From positions 2,767,001-2,831,000 of the forward strand of contig NZ_CP041745.1 of assembly GCF_007556815.1 (NCBI RefSeq): 64,000 nt of DNA. The letters run 5' to 3'. The DNA comes from Paraburkholderia megapolitana. GTDB taxonomy: Bacteria; Pseudomonadota; Gammaproteobacteria; Burkholderiales; Burkholderiaceae. Position numbers and translations under genes: made by a program. This document shows, piece by piece, positions 27,949 through 36,256 of the stretch. The notes under the pieces are model-generated. The model did not search any database, was not told the DNA's origin, and saw nothing but the letters and a program-made list of their open reading frames with translations. The number at the start of each line of letters is the position of its first letter. Position 1 is the first letter of the stretch.

Positions 27949-28563
27949 CTATTCGAGCGGTGTCGCGATGAACTCGGGCAGCGCTTCGGCACGTGCCGAG
28001 AACGCCGCCAGAGCCGGATACTGCGCCGGGTCGACCGTACCGGGCAAGATGAACTGCGTGAACCGCCAGGCAACCGCCGTGGTGATATCGGGCTGCATCA
28101 AGCGGTCGCCGAACAGCCAGCCGTCATGGCCGGCCACCAGCGTTTCGAGCTGCGCAAACGCGTGGTGCATTTGCGTCTGCACGCGCTCCACCCATGGCTC
28201 GTGCTGGCGTTCCGCCGGTCGCAGGTTACGTTCGTAGACGTTCTGCACGGTCTTCTCGGCGGCCGCGAGCGCAAAACCCGTCACCTGCTGCGCGCGTTGG
28301 CGCGCCGCCGGATCCTCGGGCATCAAGCGACGCTCGGGCGCGAACTTGCGGTCGAGATGATCGAGGATCAGCGACGAATCGATCAGCACCGTGCCGTCGT
28401 CCTCGACCAGCGTCGGCGCTTTCACGACCGGATTGATCTTCGCAAACTCATCGTAGTGACGAAACACCGACAGGTTGCGATGTTCGAACGGCAGGCCGAG
28501 CACGGCCAGCGAAATCGCGACGCGACGCACATAGGGGGAATCCAGCATGCCGATCAACTGCAT
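27949..28563 (-). CDS. Glutathione S-transferase
   Basis: 204 residues. The N-terminal thioredoxin-like domain begins MQLIGMLDSPYVRRVAISL and contains the cis-proline/glutathione-binding segment KAPTLVEDDGTVLIDSSLILDHLD. The C-terminal helical domain ends in FSARAEALPEFIATPLE. The family conjugates or removes glutathione on electrophiles; the substrate is not evident. The long upstream open frame was trimmed to ATG 28563, the true start of the GST fold. A LysE-type exporter starts about 50 bases upstream in the same orientation. Confidence 0.93.
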   Translation of the reverse strand: MQLIGMLDSPYVRRVAISLAVLGLPFEHRNLSVFRHYDEFAKINPVVKAPTLVEDDGTVLIDSSLILDHLDRKFAPERRLMPEDPAARQRAQQVTGFALAAAEKTVQNVYERNLRPAERQHEPWVERVQTQMHHAFAQLETLVAGHDGWLFGDRLMQPDITTAVAWRFTQFILPGTVDPAQYPALAAFSARAEALPEFIATPLE

Positions 28564-28610
28564 CTTGTCACTCCAGGTTCGTGGAAAAGGACCTGCGCGT
28601 TCCCGAAACT

Positions 28611-29237
28611 TCAACGCTGCTGCAGTGCCACTCGCAAGCCCAGCGAAAGGAAGATCGTGCCGATGATCTTGCCCTGCCAGCGGACGAGCCACGTCAGCCT
28701 TTTGACCAGCCGGCCGAGCGGACGGATCGTGAGCGCGAGCACGGTGGTGTAAAGCACGCTCAACACGACGAACACGCCGCCGAGCACGGCGAACTGCGCA
28801 AACGACGAACCCTGTCCCGGATGCACGAACTGCGGCAGGAAAGCGAGAAAGAACAGTGCGGTCTTGGGGTTCAGCACTTCGGCGGGAATCGCCTGCCAGA
28901 ACGCTTGTGCCGGTGTCACGGCGGGAATTTTCGGCAGTGTCGGGTCGGACGGTTTCTCGAGCAGCGCGCGCACGCCGAGATAAACCAGGTACGCGGCACC
29001 GATCAGCTTGACGGCGTTGAACGCGAGCGACGACGTCATCAGCAGCGCCGACAGGCCGGCCGCCGCGCACAGCGTGTGGATGAAATCGCCGGTGGCGATG
29101 CCGAGCCCGGTCAGGATGCCGGTTTTACGACCGCCCTGTACGGTGCGGGTCAGGACCAGCAGAACGGCCGGCCCGGGGATCAGCATCAGCCCCAGCACGA
29201 CAGCGACGAAAGTGCCCAGCGTGGAAAGCGAAAACAT
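28611..29237 (-). CDS. LysE/RhtB family exporter
   Basis: 208 residues with six membrane segments and the family motif GLMLIPGPAVLLVLTRTVQGGRKTG at the N terminus, with LNPKTALFFLAFLPQFV in the middle. LysE/RhtB proteins export amino acids or related metabolites; the specificity is not readable. The start at ATG 29237 follows GGAGGCACTGA. It precedes the GST gene in the same direction, and a second, separate LysE-family gene lies at 29820-30431. Confidence 0.93.
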   Translation of the reverse strand: MFSLSTLGTFVAVVLGLMLIPGPAVLLVLTRTVQGGRKTGILTGLGIATGDFIHTLCAAAGLSALLMTSSLAFNAVKLIGAAYLVYLGVRALLEKPSDPTLPKIPAVTPAQAFWQAIPAEVLNPKTALFFLAFLPQFVHPGQGSSFAQFAVLGGVFVVLSVLYTTVLALTIRPLGRLVKRLTWLVRWQGKIIGTIFLSLGLRVALQQR

Positions 29238-29287
29238 TCAGTGCCTCCTGTCGATCGGAGTTAGCGCTTTAGCTGTCGGCCAGAGTT

Positions 29288-29301
29288 CGCGCTTTAGCGC
29301 G
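29288..29301. repeat. Small palindromic element with TTTA loop
   Basis: CGCGC-TTTA-GCGCG. A degenerate copy of its core (AGCGCTTTAGC) lies about 27 bases earlier at 29263-29273. The same palindrome, with longer arms, recurs at 49992-50011. The remainder of the 29238-29433 gap shows no gene. Confidence 0.4.
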
Positions 29302-29433
29302 TTACTCGGGCCCCATGCAAAGCACTTACTCCGGTCCCACGCCCGAAGGGGCGTTTGCGGACAATATGTGTGAACCGCGAGTGTCGCATTTCCGGCGGCT
29401 TCGATTCAAGACACAACTGATGGGGCCACACAA

Positions 29434-29817
29434 CTATCCGAGTTGCTGCTCGATCGTGCGCGTGAGCGGCGTGTCGACGTCGCCCGTGTGACGCGTCGTC
29501 ACCGCCTCGATCAGCACGATCCAGCACTCGTCCTGCGCAACCGGATTGTGCAGCACGCCTTTTGGCACAACGTGCACGCCCCCCTCGCCAAGCTCGACGA
29601 CGCGGCCGCCTTCGTATTCCATCCGCAGCCGGCCGCGCACCACGTAGAACAGTTCGTCCTCGTCGCGGTGACTGTGCCACGCCAGTTCGCCCTTCACCTT
29701 CGCGATCTTCATGTACTGATCGTTGACCTGCGCCACGACTTTCGGCGACCAGTATTCGGTCACCGCGTCGAACGCGGACATCAGGTCGAACGATTCCGCA
29801 AACCCTGTTGCAACCAT
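29434..29817 (-). CDS. Single-domain cupin protein
   Basis: 127 residues with the two cupin motifs: motif 1 appears as LAWHSHRDEDELFYVVRGRLRM (metal ligands His, His, Glu) and motif 2 as GGVHVVPKGVLHNPVA (His). It should bind a divalent metal. Small cupins of this type can be isomerases, dioxygenases or ligand sensors, and nothing decides between them here. ATG 29817 lies 2 bases after the stop of the LysE-family gene upstream, whose last codons carry the GGAGA ribosome site, so the pair is translationally coupled. Confidence 0.9.
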   Translation of the reverse strand: MVATGFAESFDLMSAFDAVTEYWSPKVVAQVNDQYMKIAKVKGELAWHSHRDEDELFYVVRGRLRMEYEGGRVVELGEGGVHVVPKGVLHNPVAQDECWIVLIEAVTTRHTGDVDTPLTRTIEQQLG

Positions 29818-29819
29818 TG

Positions 29820-30431
29820 CTATCTCCACATTGGAACAATCGATACCGCCAGCAACACGCCGAGTAGCGTATTGACAATGCGCCATTGCCGCTCGGTGCG
29901 CACCAGCCGCGCGAGCAGCACGCCAGCTGCGCACCACAGCGACAGCGACACCGCCGCCGACACCCCGAACGCGCCGCCAAGCAACAACGCGAGATGCAGC
30001 GGCCCATTCGCGAGCATCGCGAACGACGCCGCCGCGCCGAGGGCCATGGCCCAACCCTTCGGATTGAGCCAGAGCAGACACGCCCCGCCGAGCAAGGTGG
30101 TGGGCGCCGCCGTCGAGCGGTCGAGATCGGGCGCCCCGCTGCGCGCGACCCGCCACGCCAGCCACAGCAGATATGCGCTGCCGATCGCCTTCATGCCGGT
30201 CTGCAGCACGGGCGCGGCCAGCAGCACGCCAGCGAGACCGGCGGCGGCAGCGGCGGCCAGCGACGCAAGCCCCAGCGCGATGCCCGCCATCAACGGAATC
30301 GAGCGGCGAAAGCCGAACTGCGAGCCCGACGCAGTGGCGAGCGCCGTCGCACCGCCGGGCGTCACGGTGGCAACGGCGGCAAACAGGATCAACGGTGCGA
30401 TCGAGCCGGTCGAGGTGGCGACGAAGGACAT
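29820..30431 (-). CDS. LysE family exporter, LysR-controlled
   Basis: 203 residues and six membrane segments. It has the LysE family start FAAVATVTPGGATALATASGSQFGFRR and LLWLNPKGWAMALGA in the third to fourth helix region. Compared with the exporter at 28611 it is Ala-rich and divergent. The start was placed at ATG 30431. It is coupled to the cupin gene downstream and divergent from a LysR gene 96 bases away, the classic LysE-LysG type layout in which the regulator senses the exported solute. Confidence 0.9.
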   Translation of the reverse strand: MSFVATSTGSIAPLILFAAVATVTPGGATALATASGSQFGFRRSIPLMAGIALGLASLAAAAAAGLAGVLLAAPVLQTGMKAIGSAYLLWLAWRVARSGAPDLDRSTAAPTTLLGGACLLWLNPKGWAMALGAAASFAMLANGPLHLALLLGGAFGVSAAVSLSLWCAAGVLLARLVRTERQWRIVNTLLGVLLAVSIVPMWR

Positions 30432-30470
30432 GGCAGCGTTCCGGAGCAAAACGTCACTGTAGTCATCTCG

Positions 30471-30525
30471 TTCACATTAGAAAATCGAAAGTTTCTGATG
30501 ATTCACATTAGACAATATAATGTGA
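30471..30525. promoter_or_regulatory. LysR-type binding region between the exporter and its regulator
   Basis: TTCACATTAG is repeated exactly at 30471-30480 and 30502-30511. The second copy is half of a perfect 8-bp inverted repeat TCACATTA-N7-TAATGTGA (30503-30525) that ends 2 bases before the LysR start codon. Such spaced symmetric A/T-rich boxes fit a LysR recognition and activation site pair. Confidence 0.52.
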
Positions 30526-30527
30526 CG

Positions 30528-31403
30528 ATGAACCGAAATCTCGACCTCGCACTGGTGCGCACTTTCGTTGTGGTTGCCGACCACAGCAGCATGACCGTTG
30601 CCGCCAACCGCCTGCATTTGACCCAAGGCGCGGTGAGCCAGCAGATCAAGCGCCTCGAGGAGGCTTTGGGTTGCGACCTGTTCGATCGCGTCGGACGCCA
30701 GCTCGAACTGACCCAGGTCGGCGAGCGCTTTCTCGGCAAGGCGAAACGCCTGCTCGGCATGAACGATGAAATCTGGGCGGATATGGCGGCCCGTCCGATA
30801 CTCGGCCAGGTGCGCCTGGGTGTCCCCTACGATCTGGTCGGCGCCTGCTTCGCGCCGATCTTCAAGGCGTTTACCGAAGCGTGGCCGAACGTGGAGATGG
30901 CGATTGTCTGCGGTTCATCGCCGGAACTCGCGGAGGCACTGGCGCGCGGTTCGCTCGATGTCGCAGTGATCGAAGAACCTGCAACCGAAGCAAGTGGCGA
31001 ATGTCTGCGTGTCGAACGCCTGGTGTGGGTCGGCGCGCGCGGCGGCAGCGCGCATCTGAAGCGACCGCTGCCGGTCTCGATGGTGAGCGACACCTGCGCA
31101 TTCCGGCAGACCGTGCTCGGTGCGCTGGGCAGCAGTGGCATCGAGTGGCGCACGGTCTTCGAGAGCGGCAACATCGAAGCGACCACCGCGACGGTGCGCA
31201 GCGGGCTCGCTGTGACCGCGTGGCTGACGTCGACCGTGCCCGCCGATCTCGACATTCTCAGCGCGGATGCTCAACTGCCCGAACTTCCGCCGTTCGCGAT
31301 CAGCCTGCGATTTCCTGCGCAGGGCGCCAACCCGGCCGGACGCGAACTCGCGCAGTTCATTCGCGATGGACTGCTGCGGCAACATCGGCCCGCGCCGATG
31401 TGA
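30528..31403 (+). CDS. LysR family transcription regulator
   Basis: 291 residues. The N-terminal winged HTH reads LDLALVRTFVVVADHSSMTVAANRLHLTQGAVSQQIKRLE, followed by a two-lobed periplasmic-binding-protein-like effector domain. The start is ATG 30528 (MNRNLDLA), just after the inverted repeat, which implies autoregulation. It most likely controls the divergent LysE-family exporter and its cupin partner; the inducer is unknown. Confidence 0.93.
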   Translation: MNRNLDLALVRTFVVVADHSSMTVAANRLHLTQGAVSQQIKRLEEALGCDLFDRVGRQLELTQVGERFLGKAKRLLGMNDEIWADMAARPILGQVRLGVPYDLVGACFAPIFKAFTEAWPNVEMAIVCGSSPELAEALARGSLDVAVIEEPATEASGECLRVERLVWVGARGGSAHLKRPLPVSMVSDTCAFRQTVLGALGSSGIEWRTVFESGNIEATTATVRSGLAVTAWLTSTVPADLDILSADAQLPELPPFAISLRFPAQGANPAGRELAQFIRDGLLRQHRPAPM

Positions 31404-31466
31404 AGCAGCAACGCGCAGCAGGATTTCGCCGATGTCGCGCTCGCTCGACTTCTCGACTTCAACCGT

Positions 31467-32201
31467 TCACAGCCCGGCCGGCAACACGTTGCGCGAGCTC
31501 TGCTGTGCACGCTCGACGAGCGCACCGAACAGCAACCCGATCGTCGTCCACATGATCGCCTGCATGCCAAGCGCCGCGAGGCGGAATTTCCACAGCAGCG
31601 CAGCGGGGAATGCAACCGGCACTTCGTTGATCGACGGTAGACCAAGTTGCACGGCCGCGATGATGACGATAAAAACCGCACCTGCCACGATCGCTCCGTT
31701 CCACGCACCGAAGCGTGCCGCCGCGTGACGGCGCAGCTTCAACGAAAACACCGTCGCCGCCAGCGAGATCGCGATCATCAGGAAGAACAGGCCCGTGCGA
31801 TAGCCGATCGTCTCGGGGTCGCCGATCGACGGAGGATTCGCCGGGTACTTGAGATTCGGCACGATCACGATCGCGACGAACGCTGCGAGCGCGAGCAACG
31901 CCGACAATGCACGTGCACCGAGCCGACCCGAGCGGCCATATGCATACGCGAACACGAGCGAGAACAACCCGCCCACCGCTGCGCCATACACGACTACACC
32001 GGTCAACAAACCGAGCCCCGCCTGCGTGTGACGGCTGACAATTTCCGGTTCGGGAGCTTCGCCCTTCGCCGCATCGGCCTTCTCTTCGAACGAGATCGCC
32101 TGATCGACCTGCGGTTCGCCGGCGATCTTCGCAAAAGTGAACGTGAGCAATCCCGCGACGATGCCCGTGAGCATCCCGCGCATCAACAATCTACCGACCA
32201 T
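31467..32201 (-). CDS. cbtA: Cobalt transporter subunit CbtA
   Basis: 244 residues with about six membrane segments. The N terminus MVGRLLMRGMLTGIVAGLLTFTFAKIAGEPQVDQAI matches CbtA, including the conserved EPQVD near the end of helix 1. CbtA and CbtB are predicted cobalt transporter parts found behind B12 riboswitches. It lies 12 bases downstream of cbtB and is convergent with the LysR gene. Confidence 0.92.
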   Translation of the reverse strand: MVGRLLMRGMLTGIVAGLLTFTFAKIAGEPQVDQAISFEEKADAAKGEAPEPEIVSRHTQAGLGLLTGVVVYGAAVGGLFSLVFAYAYGRSGRLGARALSALLALAAFVAIVIVPNLKYPANPPSIGDPETIGYRTGLFFLMIAISLAATVFSLKLRRHAAARFGAWNGAIVAGAVFIVIIAAVQLGLPSINEVPVAFPAALLWKFRLAALGMQAIMWTTIGLLFGALVERAQQSSRNVLPAGL

Positions 32202-32213
32202 GTCGACTCCCGG

Positions 32214-32423
32214 TTAGTGGCAAGGAAAGCCGAGCAGATGGCGGCCGTCGTGCACGAACTCGTGCACGTACATGCCGGGGATCAACGACGTCGCGCCCTC
32301 TTCGGCGCCGACGAAGTAGATCGCCAGTAACAGCAGCAGGCCGCCGAAGATAATCCACGGCAGCAATTCACGCAGAGGGATCGGCACCGGCTGGACAGCC
32401 GGTTTGAAAACAGCATCGGTCAT
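32214..32423 (-). CDS. cbtB: Cobalt transporter subunit CbtB
   Basis: 69 residues, a single membrane helix (about 21-40), and a C-terminal histidine cluster YVHEFVHDGRHLLGFPCH likely to bind Co(II). This is the standard size and layout of CbtB. GGAGAAG is 6 bases before ATG 32423. It is the first gene behind the cobalamin riboswitch and forms an operon with cbtA. Confidence 0.93.
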   Translation of the reverse strand: MTDAVFKPAVQPVPIPLRELLPWIIFGGLLLLLAIYFVGAEEGATSLIPGMYVHEFVHDGRHLLGFPCH

Positions 32424-32484
32424 GACGGACTTCTCCTGGGGTTACGCGCCCCGATAGTCGTGGTGGTCGTGAGAAAAAGATGAC

Positions 32485-32600
32485 GCGAAGCGAGGGTCTG
32501 GCTTCCGGTTCTTCATTGAACCGATTACAGTGGCGCGACCGCACCGGACTTGCACCGGCTTCCTTGCTTCAGCGGCGTTATTCTACGCGCTAAACTTCGC
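32485..32600 (-). promoter_or_regulatory. Cobalamin riboswitch controlling cbtBA
   Basis: On the minus strand, in order: GCGAAG (5' arm of P1), GGAAGCCGGTGCAAGTCC, CGGTCGCGCCACTGTAA (with the GCCACTG B12-box core), the GAAGCCAGACC 3' box and CTTCGC (3' arm of P1). These are the conserved elements of the cobalamin class in the right order and spacing. It ends about 60 bases before cbtB. High B12 should switch cbtBA off. The promoter must lie at or above 32600, overlapping the start of the divergent phosphatase gene. Confidence 0.93.
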
Positions 32601-32628
32601 GGCACATGCTTCATGGGAGATCAGCGCA

Positions 32629-33189
32629 ATGCACACGCGGTTATGGCTAGTGAGTCATGCAGCGACCGCCGCGATGCGCAGCGGCCGCTTCCCCGCCGAC
32701 GATCCACTCGATGCGCGCGGTCAAGACGACGCGCATGCGTATCGCACACAACTCGATGTGCCTCGCGATGCGCTCGTGTTCAGCAGCCCTGCCCCATGTG
32801 CTCGCGAAACGGCCGCAGCGTTGAATCTCACCGCCGACATCGCACCTGCGCTTGCCGACATGAGTTACGGTCGCTGGCATGGCCAGCGCGTCGCGGACAT
32901 CGCAACAGACGAGCTGCCGATGCTCTCCGCCTGGAGTACCGATCCCCATGCCGCGCCGCCCGATGGAGAATCGTTCGCCACGGTATCGACGCGGGTTGCG
33001 CAGTGGCTCGAACAACTTGCCGATGTGCCTGCCGTCGTCGCGGTCACGCATGCTGTCGTGATACGCGCCGCGCTACTGCATGCGCTACGTGCACCGCTCA
33101 CTGCTTACACGCGAATCGAAATCGGCCCGCTCTCGCGCATCGAATTGCAACGTTCGACGCGCGGCTGGGTCTGGTGGCCCGCTGCATAG
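32629..33189 (+). CDS. Histidine phosphatase family protein, CobC-like, with altered RHG motif
   Basis: 186 residues of the histidine phosphatase superfamily. The usual LVRHG motif is LVSHAAT here: the catalytic His is kept, but the phosphate-binding Arg is Ser and the Gly is Ala. The second active-site His (VTHAVVIRAALL), an SSPAPCARETA segment equivalent to SxxxRAxxTA, and a candidate acid Glu are present. Its position beside cbtBA and the B12 riboswitch suggests a role in cobalamin metabolism, as for alpha-ribazole phosphatase. The motif change leaves catalysis uncertain. ATG 32629 has GGGAGA upstream; the frame extends further 5' but would overlap the riboswitch. Confidence 0.85.
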   Translation: MHTRLWLVSHAATAAMRSGRFPADDPLDARGQDDAHAYRTQLDVPRDALVFSSPAPCARETAAALNLTADIAPALADMSYGRWHGQRVADIATDELPMLSAWSTDPHAAPPDGESFATVSTRVAQWLEQLADVPAVVAVTHAVVIRAALLHALRAPLTAYTRIEIGPLSRIELQRSTRGWVWWPAA

Positions 33190-33395
33190 ATAGTGGGATC
33201 GATCTGCGCGTCGCTCATCTCCTGCATGCGCTCCGCATAAGGCTCGACTTTCATTTGCATGTCCGTTGCGCACGCACATGGTGCGCAGCTCTTCATCGCA
33301 CTCGCACAATCTAACGCGCGTGTAAGGCTTGCGAACATCGTCGCATGCAACACGCGTCGATATTCTCGTGCAATTGTCATCGCAACATCACCCAT

Positions 33396-33418
33396 GTTCG
33401 CGATTCGCGAACTATATT
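33396..33418 (+). promoter_or_regulatory. Palindrome abutting the -10 of the secreted propeller gene
   Basis: A perfect 7-3-7 inverted repeat GTTCGCG-ATT-CGCGAAC (33396-33412) touches TATATT (33413-33418), a probable -10 about 42 bases before the start codon. Its position over the spacer suggests a repressor operator. The remaining part of the 33190-33459 gap holds no gene. Confidence 0.42.
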
Positions 33419-33459
33419 GGGAGGTCAGGGAAAAACAATACTGCTGAGAGGATTCACCG

Positions 33460-35373
33460 ATGATCAAGCATCGCATCTATTCCGCGTTTCTTTCCGCCGT
33501 GCTGATCGCTGCGATCGCGCCGGTATGTCAGGCGCAGCAGTACACCACCGACTGGATCGCCAACACCTTCGGCACCGACGCCACGCATGTGGGCAGTACC
33601 GCGCGCTCGATGTGGGTCGCGCCCGAAGGCGTCATCTACACGGCGTCGTTCTGGGATGAAAACGAAGGTGGTGTTGCGCTCTATCAGAGCGGCAAGAGCA
33701 TCGGCTCGTTTGGCCTGCACAACGAGTTCCAGGGCAGCGCCATTACCGGCAACGCCACATCGATCTTCGCCGCCTTGCAATTCAACAACGTGTACGGCAG
33801 CGGCGCAGTGGGACGCTACAACCGCACCACGCAAACGCGCGATGTACTCATCAACGTCAGTGCGGACACAACCGAAACCCATGCCGATGTCGTGACCGGG
33901 CTCGCCACCTCGGGCTCGGTGCTGTATGCGAGCGACCTGCCTGGCAATCGGGTCCGCGTCTACACCACAGACGGTGTCTGGCAGCAGGACATCAACGTGA
34001 CGTCGCCAGGTGCGCTCGCCATCGACAGCTCCGGCAATCTCTGGGTCGCCCAGAAGAGCGCAGGCACAATCGCCGAATTCAGTTCCACCGGCACGGCGAT
34101 GAACACCATCCAGATGCCCACTGGTGCGAAACCTTCGGCGCTGTTCTTCGACACGACGAAACAACTGCTCGTTGTCGGCGACGAAGGGCCGGACATGAAC
34201 ATCAAGGTCTACAACACCTGGCTCATTCCATTTCAGGTCGGTACGTTTGGGATCAAAGGCGGATATCTCGACAACACGACGGGTATCAAAGGCCAGGTCG
34301 GCGACAAGCGCTTCACGCGCGTCACCGGTATCGGCAAGGACTCCGCCGGCAACTTCTATGTGCTGAACAATCCATGGGGCGGCGGCTGGGATCTCGGCCG
34401 CGACGGCGGCACCGATATTCACGCCTACAACAAAGGCGTCCTGCAATGGACACTGCAGTCGCTGAACTTCGAGGGCGTCGGCGCACCCGATCCGGGTACG
34501 GACGGGGCGTACTTCTATAGCGGCACTAACATCTACACGGGCACCGCCGGAGGAACCTTCGTTGCGAACACCGTCGATCCGATCGACTATCCATCCGATC
34601 CGCGCCTCAACATCAACGATACGCAGCGCGACGAGCACTTCGGGCAGATTGTCTCGGTAGGCGGCAACCGCATTCTGGTTGCGTCAGGACAGAACCCGGC
34701 GATCTTCTACCTGTTCCACTTCAACGCTGCGAACGGCTATGTCGCGATACCGGATGCGTCGATTCCGGGTACGGCGTTCAATACGACGGCACCGATCACG
34801 GGTGGATTTTCTATCGATAGCAAGGGAGACATCTGGGCCGGTCTCGACCGGACGAACCACATCTATCACTATCCATTGATTGGCTTCGATGCTACCGGCA
34901 AGCCATCGTGGGGACCGGGCATCGCGCTCTACATTCCGCTTAGCGTCAGACCGATGACGCGCATCATCTACCTCGCGGAGAGCGACACGATGATCCTCGC
35001 GCAAGGCATTATCGGCAGCATCGACTGGACGTCGATCGGCACGCGGATCGAGGTGTATCACGGCTGGGCCGCGGGCAACATGACCAAGCCTAACCCTGTG
35101 CTCACCGTCGCCAATCCGAAGTCGATTACGGCGGCCGGCAACTATCTGTTCGCCGGATACGTGCACACCGTGCCTAACATCGACGTGTTCAATCTCACCA
35201 CCGGCAACCTCGACACAACGTTGATCAATGCGAGCCCGAGCACCGTGAGTGTCGGTAACGACGTCGATTCGATGTATGGGCTCAGAGCGTATCTGCAGTC
35301 GACCGGGCAGTACGTGATCACCAAAGATAACTACAACGACTCAAGCATCATCGTGCATCGCTGGACGCCGTAA
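33460..35373 (+). CDS. Secreted multi-bladed beta-propeller protein of unknown function
   Basis: 637 residues. A signal peptide covers 1-26 (cleavage after PVCQA). The mature part is a long series of NHL/SMP-30-like beta-blade units, for example ALAIDSSGNLWVAQKSAGTI, FYVLNNPWGGGWDLGRDGG and FSIDSKGDIWAGLDRTNH, perhaps two propellers in tandem. It is rich in Thr, Asn and Gly, with no cysteines after the signal. No catalytic motif is visible. The base composition is lower in GC and less third-position biased than its neighbours, a hint of transfer or of relaxed surface-protein evolution. GAGAGGA precedes ATG 33460. It stands alone, convergent with the LuxR gene. Confidence 0.8.
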   Translation: MIKHRIYSAFLSAVLIAAIAPVCQAQQYTTDWIANTFGTDATHVGSTARSMWVAPEGVIYTASFWDENEGGVALYQSGKSIGSFGLHNEFQGSAITGNATSIFAALQFNNVYGSGAVGRYNRTTQTRDVLINVSADTTETHADVVTGLATSGSVLYASDLPGNRVRVYTTDGVWQQDINVTSPGALAIDSSGNLWVAQKSAGTIAEFSSTGTAMNTIQMPTGAKPSALFFDTTKQLLVVGDEGPDMNIKVYNTWLIPFQVGTFGIKGGYLDNTTGIKGQVGDKRFTRVTGIGKDSAGNFYVLNNPWGGGWDLGRDGGTDIHAYNKGVLQWTLQSLNFEGVGAPDPGTDGAYFYSGTNIYTGTAGGTFVANTVDPIDYPSDPRLNINDTQRDEHFGQIVSVGGNRILVASGQNPAIFYLFHFNAANGYVAIPDASIPGTAFNTTAPITGGFSIDSKGDIWAGLDRTNHIYHYPLIGFDATGKPSWGPGIALYIPLSVRPMTRIIYLAESDTMILAQGIIGSIDWTSIGTRIEVYHGWAAGNMTKPNPVLTVANPKSITAAGNYLFAGYVHTVPNIDVFNLTTGNLDTTLINASPSTVSVGNDVDSMYGLRAYLQSTGQYVITKDNYNDSSIIVHRWTP

Positions 35374-35401
35374 CGCTGTAACGCCGTAAGCGGCGACACC
35401 G

Positions 35402-36238
35402 CTACGCCGGGATATCGCTCTCGCGATGTCCCGGCTCGTAGAACATCGCGAACAGTTCCGACTGCGAGCCGATGCCGAGCTTCGCGTAGATGTGTTTCTT
35501 GTGCGCGCGCACGGTCTCGAACGAGATCGCGAGTTTCTCCGCAATCGCGCGCGTTGAAAACCCGCTCAACGACAACATCGCCACTTCGATCTCGCGCGCG
35601 GTCAGCACACCGCGGCCGTTCCTGCCGGACAATGCGCCGATGCGCGCGGGTAGATCGGTGGCATCGGCGGCGTCGGCTTCGGTCACAAGCACAGTCTCGC
35701 CGGCCGGACCAAAATTCTCATAGCGCAGCCGCTGCTGCATGAGCGCAAGCACCCACGGCGCGAACAGCGTGAGCAACGCAATTTCGCGCTCGTGATAACG
35801 ACGCCTGCTGCCGAGCGAAAACGCCATCGTGTGATCGGCGTCGATCACGACATTGAAATGCACTTCGTCGCCGACGACGTTCTTGCAAAAATACCGCTGG
35901 TAGTACTCGGTCATGCGGAAGTTGTCGGGCGCCACGTCAGCGAGCGTGAAGAAGCCCGACGCGCGCGTTTCGAGCGCGGCGAGATAGAACGGATCGAGTT
36001 GATAGAGCGCCGCGAGATAGTCCTGAAACATCAGGTCGGGCTTGCCGTCCGGCAACGCCTGCTCGGCGCACACAAACGGCGGAGCCGCGCGCGTGAAGCG
36101 CAGCGCCACCCAGCTGTCGAACTTGATGTGCCGCTCCAGCACGCGCGTGAGACGGGCCCAGAAATGCGGGCTGTCGAGAGCGTCGATGGCTGAGCCAATC
36201 TCCCGATGAAACGCGAGATCGCGCCATTCGAACTCCAT
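35402..36238 (-). CDS. LuxR family regulator (no acyl-homoserine-lactone domain)
   Basis: 278 residues. The C-terminal LuxR HTH begins at about residue 215 with GVLTAREIEVAMLSLSGFST and continues AIAEKLAISFETVRAHKKHIYAKLG. The N-terminal 200 residues do not show the conserved Trp/Tyr/Asp set of acyl-homoserine-lactone receptors and look like a GAF-type sensor. ATG 36238 begins MEFEWRDLAFHRE; the open frame continues further upstream but crosses the operator and promoter. It is divergent from an amidase-permease pair, which it likely activates; a 12-bp palindrome lies in between. Confidence 0.92.
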   Translation of the reverse strand: MEFEWRDLAFHREIGSAIDALDSPHFWARLTRVLERHIKFDSWVALRFTRAAPPFVCAEQALPDGKPDLMFQDYLAALYQLDPFYLAALETRASGFFTLADVAPDNFRMTEYYQRYFCKNVVGDEVHFNVVIDADHTMAFSLGSRRRYHEREIALLTLFAPWVLALMQQRLRYENFGPAGETVLVTEADAADATDLPARIGALSGRNGRGVLTAREIEVAMLSLSGFSTRAIAEKLAISFETVRAHKKHIYAKLGIGSQSELFAMFYEPGHRESDIPA

Positions 36239-36256
36239 ATCTGCTCCGGTGAGGTA

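Noticed and set aside
28564..29070. Upstream extension of the GST frame
   Set aside because: It overlaps the LysE gene; the thioredoxin-like domain starts at ATG 28563.
29886..30527. Long upstream extension of the LysR frame
   Set aside because: It would run through the divergent exporter gene; the HTH begins normally at ATG 30528 and the operator lies just before it.
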